Under the pieces are notes generated by a model. That model was not told the DNA's origin. It searched no databases and saw only the letters and a program-made list of their open reading frames with translations. This document shows positions 52,404 through 61,317 of a DNA stretch of 64,000 nucleotides, in pieces. Position 1 is the first letter of the stretch; every line of letters begins with the position of its first letter. Source of the stretch: Thalassocella blandensis (GTDB lineage: Bacteria > Pseudomonadota > Gammaproteobacteria > Pseudomonadales > Cellvibrionaceae); contig CABFPG010000006.1 in NCBI GenBank assembly GCA_902141825.1, positions 248,001 to 312,000 on the forward strand, given 5' to 3'. The position numbers and the translations under genes are program-made.

Positions 52404-54743
52404 ATGCACAAAATTTTTGTCATCCGTTTAAAAAAGCAATTCCCCTTGTCGTTACACTTATTCTCTCTTAGCATCACTATTTTTTGCCTCGCTGTAAATG
52501 CAACTGCACAGCCTGCTAAGAAAAAATCTTCTGTCGTAGAAGAAATGATCGTCACGGCGCAAAAACGTGAACAGTCCATGCAAGATGTTTCCATCGCTGT
52601 TAGTGCTTTTTCAGGCGATGCGATGGAAAAAATGGGCTTCGAAGAAGGTCTGGATATCACCCAACAAGTCCCCAATATGAATTTCTTCGCCATTTTCGGC
52701 GAGGCCTCCAGTCCGTCCATTAGTTTGCGCGGCATTAGTCTGGTTAATTTTTCTGACTCTTGGGAATCCCCAGTGTCTCTCTATGTCGATGATGTATATC
52801 GCGGTAATCCCGCCGGCTCCGCAATTCAACTTTTTGATTTACAACGCGTAGAGGTACTGCGAGGACCACAAGGTACGTTGTATGGCCGCAATACGACAGG
52901 CGGTCTGGTACATTATGTTTCCAAGAAACCGAGCGATAGCCTGGAAGCTTACGCAAATATCAGCGCTGGTTCATATAACGAACTGGTGCTAGATGGTGCT
53001 GTTGGCGGTCCAGTTACCGACGGTATTCGCGTTCGATTTGCCACCAAACGCGTGACGAATGATGGCTGGCAAACCAATACCAATGCCGATGAGATTAATG
53101 CCGCTAAAGCGCCCGGGGAAGCGCATATCAGCGATACACTGAATGATACAGACAGCATCGGTGTGCGCGCACAGGTCGAGTTCGATTTAGGAGTGGATGG
53201 ACGTCTTTTATTAAAAGGCCATTACAGTGATGCCGATCAGCACAGTGTAGGCTTTGCTCATATGGGGTATTTAGAGAGCGCCGAGGACGGCGCGGCTACC
53301 TGTTCTATTGCCAGAATTCAACGAGGGGAGTGCACCAGTCAAACATTTGATATGACCGGCGTTGAAGCCGTGGAAGGACATTTTGATCCCGAGCACGCAG
53401 CAACCAGTGCGCCAGGCGGTTTAGTCACAAAAATTGAAACGTCCGGGTTTTCAGCAAAACTCAACTGGCAGTTTGCCAACGAGTTACACTTTACCTCCAT
53501 TACCGCGATTGAAAATTTAGAGAAATTTTTGCAGGACGATGGCGACGGCACACCAGTTGTCTGGTTCGATGAACAGTATTCAGTTGATGCAGAGCAATTC
53601 ACGCAAGAGCTGCGTCTGGACGGTATGAGAGGTTCCACCAGTTGGGTAACCGGACTCTACTTTTATGATGACGCACGAGACTTAATCACTCAAGCACCCA
53701 CAAATCCCGCCGGACAACCCTGGGAAGTTCCTGCTTCTTATGGCGACCCGGATTTTTCGATGGCCGATGTGTGGCATCACGAAGATGTACGTCTGGAGAC
53801 TCAGTCCTGGGCACTGTTCGGCCAAATAGAACACCCTATCGCGGATCAATGGACATTGGTTATGGGTTTGCGCTACACAGAAGAAAAGCGTGACTTTTAC
53901 CAGGATGCAGGTCCAAGTTTTTACAGTGATATTGATGTTGAACGTGATCTTTCGGAAGAGGCCAGCACCGGTCGCCTGGGACTGGAATGGCGACCGAATG
54001 CAGACACGCTGGTTTATACAAATTACGCCACAGGATTTAAGAGCGGCGGCTTTTCAGGAAGCTATAACGCATCACTTCTGGCAACCGAAGCCGTGGATGC
54101 AGAAACAATTGATAATGTTGAAGCGGGAATCAAAACCAGTTTCAACGGGGGCTATCGATTAAATGCCGCGGTATTTCATTACACGGTTGAAGGCTATCAA
54201 GCACAGGTATTTATGACGGTTGCCGATGGCAGTGTGATTACCAACGCTGGGGACGTCACTGGTACAGGAGCCGAAATTGAGTTGACCGCGCCCATCACCA
54301 CTAACTTTGAAGTGATTGCAGGGGCGGGTTTATTGAATACCGAATTCGATTCCGATCAGGAATTTATTGTCGCTGGAGATACCTATACATTGGATGGAAA
54401 CGAGCTGCCCTCCTCTCCGGGTCTCACCTACAATCTGGTTGCACGTTACTATATTGGCCTGGGGCAAAAAGGCGAATTGGTACTTCAAGGGGATTATGCC
54501 TGGCAGGATGAGCACTACCTGCAAATTGAAAATGATCCGTACTCCCATCATGATGCCTACGGCATTACTAATGCAAAAATCAGTTGGCAATCTCAAAGTG
54601 GACGCTGGAACATTGCGGCTTTCGCCAAAAACCTGAGCGACGAAGAATATTTCACTTATCAGAACACCCTCGGCGCGGACTGGGGCTACGCCGTTTGGGG
54701 TAAACCTCGCACGGTGGGCTTGGGGCTGACGTGGAAACTGTAA
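52404..54743 (+). CDS. TonB-dependent receptor, siderophore/small-molecule type
   Basis: 779 residues from ATG 52404, supported by AGGAG just upstream (an overlapping GTG at 52401 is possible). Signal peptide ending near 'VNATAQPAKK'; TonB box and plug start 'EEMIVTAQKREQSMQDVSIA', with 'ISLRGISLVNF' and 'RVEVLRGPQGTLYGRNTTGG', typical of the FecA/BtuB-like group common in sphingomonad and marine receptors. The barrel ends 'PRTVGLGLTWKL'. Ligand cannot be inferred. It lies between the SDR and photolyase genes and ends at a long hairpin (54813-54850). Confidence 0.88.
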   Translation: MHKIFVIRLKKQFPLSLHLFSLSITIFCLAVNATAQPAKKKSSVVEEMIVTAQKREQSMQDVSIAVSAFSGDAMEKMGFEEGLDITQQVPNMNFFAIFGEASSPSISLRGISLVNFSDSWESPVSLYVDDVYRGNPAGSAIQLFDLQRVEVLRGPQGTLYGRNTTGGLVHYVSKKPSDSLEAYANISAGSYNELVLDGAVGGPVTDGIRVRFATKRVTNDGWQTNTNADEINAAKAPGEAHISDTLNDTDSIGVRAQVEFDLGVDGRLLLKGHYSDADQHSVGFAHMGYLESAEDGAATCSIARIQRGECTSQTFDMTGVEAVEGHFDPEHAATSAPGGLVTKIETSGFSAKLNWQFANELHFTSITAIENLEKFLQDDGDGTPVVWFDEQYSVDAEQFTQELRLDGMRGSTSWVTGLYFYDDARDLITQAPTNPAGQPWEVPASYGDPDFSMADVWHHEDVRLETQSWALFGQIEHPIADQWTLVMGLRYTEEKRDFYQDAGPSFYSDIDVERDLSEEASTGRLGLEWRPNADTLVYTNYATGFKSGGFSGSYNASLLATEAVDAETIDNVEAGIKTSFNGGYRLNAAVFHYTVEGYQAQVFMTVADGSVITNAGDVTGTGAEIELTAPITTNFEVIAGAGLLNTEFDSDQEFIVAGDTYTLDGNELPSSPGLTYNLVARYYIGLGQKGELVLQGDYAWQDEHYLQIENDPYSHHDAYGITNAKISWQSQSGRWNIAAFAKNLSDEEYFTYQNTLGADWGYAVWGKPRTVGLGLTWKL

Positions 54744-54812
54744 AACGCACTTTGCTTTGATCAGCTTGAATAACCTGAATGGTTTACATATATAGATCAA
54801 AATGAGGTGAGG

Positions 54813-54850
54813 TTACGGTCGAAAGTAAAGCTCTCTGCTTTCGGCCGTAA
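54813..54850 (+). terminator. Hairpin after the TonB receptor gene
   Basis: TTACGGTCGAAAG (54813-54825) pairs with CTTTCGGCCGTAA (54838-54850) with one G-T wobble-type mismatch and a 12-nt loop, then TTTG. Placed 70 bp after the stop, it probably separates receptor and photolyase transcripts. Confidence 0.6.
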
Positions 54851-54948
54851 TTTGTGATCGCCTGTTGACGTTCCTGCGTACAAATGTACACATTTAACCA
54901 TTTGTATACTTTTTCCTTCCGGTGGAAATAAGCGGGTCAATTCGCATC

Positions 54949-56508
54949 ATGGGCCAAACAAAAACTCTTCGACTTATTTTAGGTGACCAGTTGAATGCCA
55001 GTCATTCCTGGTACAAGCGTCAAAGTGATGATGTCATTTATCTCATCGCAGAACTAAAACAGGAAACAGCCTACGTAAAACACCACATCCAGAAAGTCTG
55101 CGCTTTTTTTCTGGCGATGGAATCATTTGCCAAAGCACTAACTGAGGCAGGACATCAGGTGGTATATCTGACGCTGGATGATACACAAGCTTACAGCAGC
55201 TTACCGGCACTTATCCAGGATGTATGCCTGCAGTACCAATGTGGAAGGTTTGAATATCAGCGTGCAGATGAATATCGATTACAACAACAACTGGATGACC
55301 TGCCCCTAAAAAACATTAGCAAACACTGCTACGACACAGAACACTTTATCCTTCCATTTGAAGAAATCGCTCAATATATAAAACCCCAACACCATAATCT
55401 TCTTGAATCATTTTATCGGAAGTTGCGCTGTCGTTATGACATTTTAATGGCCGATACACACGCTAAAAAGCCGGAAGGCGGACAATGGAATTTCGATGAA
55501 GAAAACCGAAGTCCGCTGAAAAAAAATGATCTTGAGCATATACCAAAAGCAAAGACTTTTAATAACGATGTCAGTGAAATACTGCAACGACTTGCGAGAC
55601 ATGGCGTCACCACGTTCGGCAAAGCCATGACACAGATCGTCTGGCCGACCAACCGAAAACAGAGCAGGCAATTACTCACCCACTTTATCACTTATGGTCT
55701 TCCCTGTTTTGGCCGATTTCAGGATGCAATGACCTGCCAATCACCCGACGCCTGGAGTTTGTATCACTCCCGCTTATCATTTGCGATAAATGTCAAAATG
55801 CTCTCGCCCATGCAGGTGATTCAAGCGGCCGTGACAGCTTACCGAAAATTCCCCGAAAGAATCAGCTTAGCCCAGGTGGAAGGCTTTGTACGTCAGATAC
55901 TCGGCTGGCGAGAATATGTGCGGGCCGTTTACTGGATGAATCAACCTCAATATGAAACGCTCAACACTCTCGAAGCAAGCAATCCCCTACCCAACTACTT
56001 TTGGAATGCTAACACTCGTATGCACTGCATGGCCCAGAGTCTGGGCCAATCGCTGGACTACGCTTACGCACATCATATTCAACGGTTAATGGTGATTGGA
56101 AATTTTTGCCTGCTTACAGGCATCCACCCTGACCAGGTCGACGCGTGGTATTTAGGCGTATATGTGGATGCAATACAGTGGGTGGAATTACCCAACACTC
56201 GCGGGATGAGCCAGTTCGCGGATGGTGGTTTAGTGGCAACAAAGCCCTACGTGGCAAGTGCAAACTATCTTAACAAAATGAGCGATTACTGCACGCAATG
56301 CGAATACAAGGTAAAGGAAAAAACCGGAAAATCGGCTTGCCCCTTCAATAGTCTTTATTGGAATTTTCTGGATAAGCATCAAACCAGATTTGAAAATAAT
56401 CCCAGAATGAAAATGATGTATGCGCAATGGAACAAACGATCTGAAGTTGAAAAAACAGAGATTCGTCAACATGCGCAATATCTTATCACGCACCTTAACG
56501 ATCTCTGA
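54949..56508 (+). CDS. FeS-type photolyase / cryptochrome (FeS-BCP, PhrB-like)
   Basis: 519 residues. It begins 'KTLRLILGDQLNASHSWYKR', the mark of the FeS-bacterial cryptochrome/photolyase family (Agrobacterium PhrB, Rhodobacter CryB). The FAD-binding helical domain has 'GREYVRAVYWMN'-like 'ILGWREYVRAVYWMNQ', 'RMHCMAQSLGQSLDYAYAHH' and 'MVIGNFCLLTGIHPDQVDAW'; 'GVYVDAIQWVELPNTRGMSQ' follows. The C-terminus has 'YCTQCEYKVKEKTGKSACPF', three of the four cluster Cys, with the first in the helical domain. The family repairs (6-4) DNA lesions with light or acts as photoreceptor. ATG 54949 starts just before the conserved strand; a GTG at 54922 is possible. Confidence 0.92.
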   Translation: MGQTKTLRLILGDQLNASHSWYKRQSDDVIYLIAELKQETAYVKHHIQKVCAFFLAMESFAKALTEAGHQVVYLTLDDTQAYSSLPALIQDVCLQYQCGRFEYQRADEYRLQQQLDDLPLKNISKHCYDTEHFILPFEEIAQYIKPQHHNLLESFYRKLRCRYDILMADTHAKKPEGGQWNFDEENRSPLKKNDLEHIPKAKTFNNDVSEILQRLARHGVTTFGKAMTQIVWPTNRKQSRQLLTHFITYGLPCFGRFQDAMTCQSPDAWSLYHSRLSFAINVKMLSPMQVIQAAVTAYRKFPERISLAQVEGFVRQILGWREYVRAVYWMNQPQYETLNTLEASNPLPNYFWNANTRMHCMAQSLGQSLDYAYAHHIQRLMVIGNFCLLTGIHPDQVDAWYLGVYVDAIQWVELPNTRGMSQFADGGLVATKPYVASANYLNKMSDYCTQCEYKVKEKTGKSACPFNSLYWNFLDKHQTRFENNPRMKMMYAQWNKRSEVEKTEIRQHAQYLITHLNDL

Positions 56509-56609
56509 TTTATTGCAGTTTTTCTTGCCTGTGCAGAGCCTTTTCCTTAGCGCTACTTTTTTGCGCTACTTTTACCTCTATGTTTTAAATCAATCAAGTT
56601 TTAAACCAC

Positions 56610-56635
56610 TCAAGCGTTTAGCCATACACGCTTGA
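56610..56635. terminator. Hairpin between converging genes
   Basis: TCAAGCGT (56610-56617) pairs with ACGCTTGA (56628-56635) around 10 nt, about 100 bp after the photolyase stop and 50 bp from the GH128 stop. No long T run, so a weak terminator candidate. Confidence 0.4.
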
Positions 56636-56682
56636 AACACGACAATTAAAATACAGCTTTTAAAAGAACAAAGTACGGTAAT

Positions 56683-58713
56683 TTATTTCACTTCCAACCA
56701 GTTAATATTGATGTCATTTGTCATGGCTTCCACCCGAAGTATGTGTTCACCTGCAGGCAAGTTCACGGCATGGCTGTATGTATTCCACGATTGCCAGCCC
56801 CCCGTGTTGTTCACGGTTTGCGTGTAAAGTGCATTGCCATCGAGAGAAATATTAAGCTGGCGCCCATCCAGAGCCGTTGCCAGGCGTAAGTCCAAAGTGT
56901 AATTTCCACTTACAGGCACCTGTATTTTGTATTCCAGAAAGTCCCCCGTGTTGGCCCAGCACAGGTTCACATGGCCGCCTGTCACATCACTGGTGGCTTC
57001 GTGTTGAAAACCGAAATTCTGGTGCGCGCCCTCAGCTTCAATTCGTGCGGGTACCGTATAGGAAAACTCTGCCGACGGAATACTGCTGTATAGTCCACCC
57101 AGAGCCGTTAACTGTCCGTCATTGCCAAGAATATCCAGATATGGAAATACATCACTGCCCTCTCCACGCCCGATAAACCAAGCATAGCGATGTACGTTGG
57201 GATTATTTTCCAGCATGCGTACAGTTGATGCGAGATAGTCCATTTGTTGGTTGACGTTCGCTGGACCGCCATCGTCCCACGATGCCCACTCCGTTAACCA
57301 GATGGGTTTACCGTAACGCTCAAACTCACCTACAAACCATTCAACCGCTGCGGCATCTTTCATATAGCAATGAATTGCGATGTAATCCACCTGACAATTT
57401 GGACAAGCGGCGAAAAATGCGTCGAGGTATGCCCATGGGCTAGAGTCATCGTCTGTGCCTGGAATATCAACTTGACCGGGACTGAAGTTTACCGCGGGCC
57501 CTACAATTTTTAAATTGTAGTCACGGGCAATTGCTTCAATTCTCGGCCATTGTGCTGCCGCTTGAGCGGGGGTTAAGTTTGCCTGCTCAACAAAGTTGGG
57601 CTCATTAAAGCCAAGAATATATTTCACATTGGGATGCGCATCCAAATAGCTACGCAACCGGCTTTCATTAAAATTTTCATCCCATGCCATTGGAACAAAA
57701 TCAAAACCGTAGTCCTCGTAATTATTTGCTACAGCCGATTCTGGTGCTTCCGACCAGTTGTACCACCAGCGAACTTTGTCTTTCATTACATTTAAGTCAT
57801 TCACCGAGTGGTGACCATAGGCTAAGCCACGTTTTTCGCTGCGATATTGTGTGGAAGGAGGGGTTACAGATTTTTTGCGTACAATCACGGAGGAAACATC
57901 ATCGTTGAAACCTTCGTTCACCAGGCAATTATCATCACCCGAAATAACCGTTTGATTACCGCTGAAATTATCATGCTGATACAACACCACTTCATAGCCG
58001 TCTGCTACCCGTAGTGAAGAAGCATCGTCATTCACAAATCCCGTTGGAATCAATTGCGCTAAATTAAATTGACCTTCACCCACACTGGCGGCCCAGCCGG
58101 TAAAGTTACAATGCTGATAAAACGACACTAGCGCACTTGGTGGAGGTGTGGGTGTCGGCGTAGGGGTTGGTGTTGGTGTTGGTGTTGGCGTCGCCACTGC
58201 AACGACTTCAATCCAATTTAAATTCCAGTTACCTGCATTGGCATAAATACCAAGGCTGTTATAGGTTCCCGCACTGATATTGGTAGTAAACTCTACAGTC
58301 TGCCAGTTTTGCCATCCACCCGTGTTTGGTACATTGGCACTGCCCAGAATAATAGTGCCCGCATTCAGATCAACCGTAAAAGCGCCTCCATCAGAGCCGC
58401 TTGCTACTCTGACTTTCACGCGATACGTTCCGCTCGCAGGAATATTCAAAGTATTAAAAGAAAGCCATTCTGTCGCATCAATCCATCCAACATTATAGCC
58501 GCCACCAACATCGGACGTTAGTTCGATATCCACATCTTCTGATCGATAAGCACCGCCTGTATTTCCGGCAGTCGTATCATAAGAATAGGTGTAGTCTTCA
58601 GCCTGTAACACAACGGCAGAACTAAATTGCGATAAAAGCGTTAAGCAACACACCGATAACGATGTCTTGATCATTGAGGGTGCATGTTTAAAAAAGTGTG
58701 TGCGCAATGACAT
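56683..58713 (-). CDS. Secreted GH128 beta-1,3-glucanase with two CBM6 and a crystallin-like domain
   Basis: 676 residues. Signal peptide (1-33), CBM6 (about 34-172, 'VLQAEDYTYSYD', 'VPNTGGWQNWQTVEF'), a Pro-Thr linker of about 20 residues, a beta/gamma-crystallin-like domain (about 192-285, 'FYQHCNFTGWAASVGEGQFN', 'LYQHDNFSGNQT'), a GH128 (glycosyl hydrolase catalytic core) TIM barrel (about 290-540) and a C-terminal CBM6 (about 545-676). The barrel has 'ILGFNEPNFV' with the acid/base Glu (about 371) and 'PIWLTEWASW' with the nucleophile Glu (about 475). GH128 enzymes cut beta-1,3-glucans such as laminarin or curdlan. With the GH16 gene nearby it suggests laminarin breakdown outside the cell. 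Confidence 0.9.
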   Translation of the reverse strand: MSLRTHFFKHAPSMIKTSLSVCCLTLLSQFSSAVVLQAEDYTYSYDTTAGNTGGAYRSEDVDIELTSDVGGGYNVGWIDATEWLSFNTLNIPASGTYRVKVRVASGSDGGAFTVDLNAGTIILGSANVPNTGGWQNWQTVEFTTNISAGTYNSLGIYANAGNWNLNWIEVVAVATPTPTPTPTPTPTPTPPPSALVSFYQHCNFTGWAASVGEGQFNLAQLIPTGFVNDDASSLRVADGYEVVLYQHDNFSGNQTVISGDDNCLVNEGFNDDVSSVIVRKKSVTPPSTQYRSEKRGLAYGHHSVNDLNVMKDKVRWWYNWSEAPESAVANNYEDYGFDFVPMAWDENFNESRLRSYLDAHPNVKYILGFNEPNFVEQANLTPAQAAAQWPRIEAIARDYNLKIVGPAVNFSPGQVDIPGTDDDSSPWAYLDAFFAACPNCQVDYIAIHCYMKDAAAVEWFVGEFERYGKPIWLTEWASWDDGGPANVNQQMDYLASTVRMLENNPNVHRYAWFIGRGEGSDVFPYLDILGNDGQLTALGGLYSSIPSAEFSYTVPARIEAEGAHQNFGFQHEATSDVTGGHVNLCWANTGDFLEYKIQVPVSGNYTLDLRLATALDGRQLNISLDGNALYTQTVNNTGGWQSWNTYSHAVNLPAGEHILRVEAMTNDININWLEVK

Positions 58714-59011
58714 GATAATATCCCAGGCCCCTATATATAGTTATTAAAATAAATCGCTGTTATTCTTTTTTACCAAAGTCGGCGTAACATTTATCGCTTT
58801 TGTCGTTTTAAAAAGAAAAAACACGAAACAGCTGACACCTTGAGAAAAATATATAGATTAAATCTCTGACATAATGAGAACCAGTTAAAATTTTTTCCCA
58901 GCTTTGATCATCTGATACACTGAAAACTTATTACGACACAACTGCAAGGTGCTTCACACGTAAAAAATAATAAGCACTTACTATCAAGCACGGACTATAA
59001 GGAAAGTAGAT

Positions 59012-59998
59012 ATGCCCACCCATCAGAGATCCTGTGCCTTCCGTATTTTAAGCGGTTGGCTGTTATGTTTTGCTTTTTCTACAGAGGCTGGCGAAATAGC
59101 ACTAAGCTTTGATGATGCGCCCACCGCAGACAGTGCAATCATGTCCGGTCACTCACGTACACAGAGCATCATTCAAGCACTCCAGTCACGCCACGTCTCC
59201 GATGCACTGATATTTGTAACGACGAGCAATATTCACCAGGACGGATTGAAACGTTTACAGCAATATGAAAAAGCCGGCTTCCATTTTGCGAATCACAGTC
59301 ACACACACCAATCTGCAAACGCTTTAGCACTGGAGGAATTCACCGAGGACCTTCAACAGGCTAGCGCAAAGCTAAAGCCTTTTTCCAACACGCTACCATA
59401 CTATCGCTTTCCATATTTGCATTACGGCAAAGATGACAGTGCCATAGCAGCTCGACAAAAAGTATTGCAACAGCATGGCTATGCAAATGGCTATGTTACA
59501 ATAGATACTTACGACTGGTATATGAGTGCTGCATTAAATAAAGCAAAGGAAGCACAACTCGAAATTGATTTTAAAAAAGCAGAAGCAATTTACGTACAAC
59601 AAATTTGGCAGGCAATCCAGTTCTATGATGCTATTGCGATCAAGATATTAAAGCGCTCCCCCAAGCATGTACTGCTGCTGCATGAGAATGACACGTCTGC
59701 TTTATTTTTGGCGGCCTTAATCGATCATATTCATCAACAGGGCTGGAAAATTATTTCCGCTGAGGAAGCTTACCAAGACCCTATTGCCGAGCACTTTCCG
59801 GCAACGGATTTTCACAATCAGGGAAGAATAGCAGCACTTGCTCACGCAGCCGGAGTGCCAGCTAAAAAGCTTCGGCACGTTGCAGAAAGTACAGAGTATA
59901 TTGATCAGCTGTTTGCCGAAAAAGGCGTTTTTACTACGATACAAAGCCGTCCCAAACAAGTCACGCCTTCGACTCAGAAAAACAGTCAGCAAGAATAA
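59012..59998 (+). CDS. Secreted polysaccharide deacetylase (NodB domain)
   Basis: 328 residues with a signal peptide (about 1-26, ending 'FSTEAGEIA'). The five NodB motifs can be seen: 'ALSFDDAPT' (metal Asp-Asp), 'FANHSHTHQSANA' (HxxxH), 'YYRFPYLHYG', 'IDTYDWYM' and 'VLLLHENDTS' (catalytic His). CE4 enzymes remove N- or O-acetyl groups from chitin, peptidoglycan or exopolysaccharide. The wide gap between motifs 1 and 2 and a longer helical insertion (about 175-215) resemble the deacetylases of small-molecule or oligosaccharide type. The GH26-like gene starts 18 bp downstream, so they are co-transcribed. Confidence 0.88.
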   Translation: MPTHQRSCAFRILSGWLLCFAFSTEAGEIALSFDDAPTADSAIMSGHSRTQSIIQALQSRHVSDALIFVTTSNIHQDGLKRLQQYEKAGFHFANHSHTHQSANALALEEFTEDLQQASAKLKPFSNTLPYYRFPYLHYGKDDSAIAARQKVLQQHGYANGYVTIDTYDWYMSAALNKAKEAQLEIDFKKAEAIYVQQIWQAIQFYDAIAIKILKRSPKHVLLLHENDTSALFLAALIDHIHQQGWKIISAEEAYQDPIAEHFPATDFHNQGRIAALAHAAGVPAKKLRHVAESTEYIDQLFAEKGVFTTIQSRPKQVTPSTQKNSQQE

Positions 59999-60016
59999 CA
60001 TCTCAAAGGTCCAGGT

Positions 60017-61236
60017 ATGCGTACAAAAATAAGAAAACAGCATCGTTATTTATTCTGCAATATTACTGGCCTGATAGATTTGACTAAAGCTACGATATGT
60101 CTTTTCGCTGCTTTCAGCTTTTTTTGTTTGGCTGCTTGCAGCGCACACATTCATCGCTCCACCATTAACAATGGAAAGTTTGTTCCTGCCGAGAATAAAA
60201 TACTCATGTTTATCGGCCAGGACAGTGATACGGTGGCGGACTACCATAAAGAGGTGCCCGAAGATAAGATCGAAGGCGTCACCCTTTACACTTCTTTGTT
60301 GTCAGCCAGTCCAGAAAAAACATTGCCAGCAATTCATAGCCCGGGCAACTGGGGTGCAGGCGATACAGATTTTCAGAAAACCTTAACACAATTTCCTTCC
60401 GCCTCCCTGGCTATCGGCCTTTCCATGGCGCAATGTCAACACGACCACTTATTCCAGATTGCTCAAGGCCACTACGATGAAAGCCTCGATGTGTTTATTG
60501 ATTTTATCCAATCCATCGCGCCCCGCCCTGTGTTCCTAAGGATTGGATATGAATTTGACGGGCCGTGGAATTGTTATACGCCAACACCGTATAAAGAGGC
60601 TTATCGTCATATCGTAAAACGATTTAGAGCGCGAAATATTCAAAATGTGGCTTTTGTCTGGCAGTCTGGCCGGACCCTCGTATAGCCGGTGACAAAGCGG
60701 AATATTATAATCATCGCAACGCAGAGCATTTTTCTTCCTGGTACCCGGGTAATGACGTTGTTGATTGGGTATCTATGTCAGTATTCTATCGGGGCTTGTC
60801 ACAATGGCAGTCAGCCCCGCCAGATAATCCTCAGCACTTGCAAAGTGCTTTACTCAATTTTGCCCGACAGCATGGCAAGCCCGTAATGATTGCCGAGTCG
60901 TCACCACAAGGGTTTAACATTGGCAAACTGACAAGTTCGACGATTCAACAATTTGATCCACAAAGTGTGAGCGCCGAGGATATTTGGCAAACCTGGTACC
61001 AACCTTTTTTTGATTTTATTTATGCTAACCGCGACATTATTCGCGCGGTTGCTTACATCAACACGCATTGGGAGTCACAGCCGATGTGGCACTGCGCTCT
61101 CTACAGTAAAGCCGGTACCGATGATTGCGCCAACGGATATTGGGGGGATGCTCGAGTTCAAGCGAATCCTGACATTAAACAACGTTGGCTCGAGCACAGT
61201 TTGGATGACAATATCTGGGTACAAGCAACACAATAA
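60017..61236 (+). pseudogene. GH26-like lipoprotein glycosidase, frameshifted
   Basis: Two frames form one protein of about 406 residues. The first (60017-60685) has a lipobox ('FFCLAACSAH') and 'VFLRIGYEFDGPWNCYTPTP' with the likely acid/base Glu. It then breaks after 'FVWQSG'. The second frame continues directly as 'PDPRIAGDKAEYYNHRNAEH' and 'DVVDWVSMSVFYRGLSQW', then 'KPVMIAESSPQGF' with the likely nucleophile Glu, ending 61236. One base is missing around 60665-60671 (TCTGGCCGG). GH26 enzymes are mannanases, lichenases or beta-1,3-xylanases; the exact activity is open. It lies 18 bp behind the deacetylase. Either an inactive gene or a sequencing indel. Confidence 0.8.
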
Positions 61237-61239
61237 AAA

Positions 61240-61272
61240 TAAAGCGGAATCCTCAATGCAGGGTCCGCTTTA
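61240..61272. terminator. Bidirectional terminator hairpin
   Basis: TAAAGCGGA (61240-61248) pairs with TCCGCTTTA (61264-61272), with an inner CCT/AGG extension. It lies 3 bp after the GH26-like stop and 45 bp from the stop of the converging GH16 gene, so it serves both. Confidence 0.75.
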
Positions 61273-61317
61273 TGTGGATCTGCTGAAAAATGGTTTTTCA
61301 GCATTTCAATCTAACTA

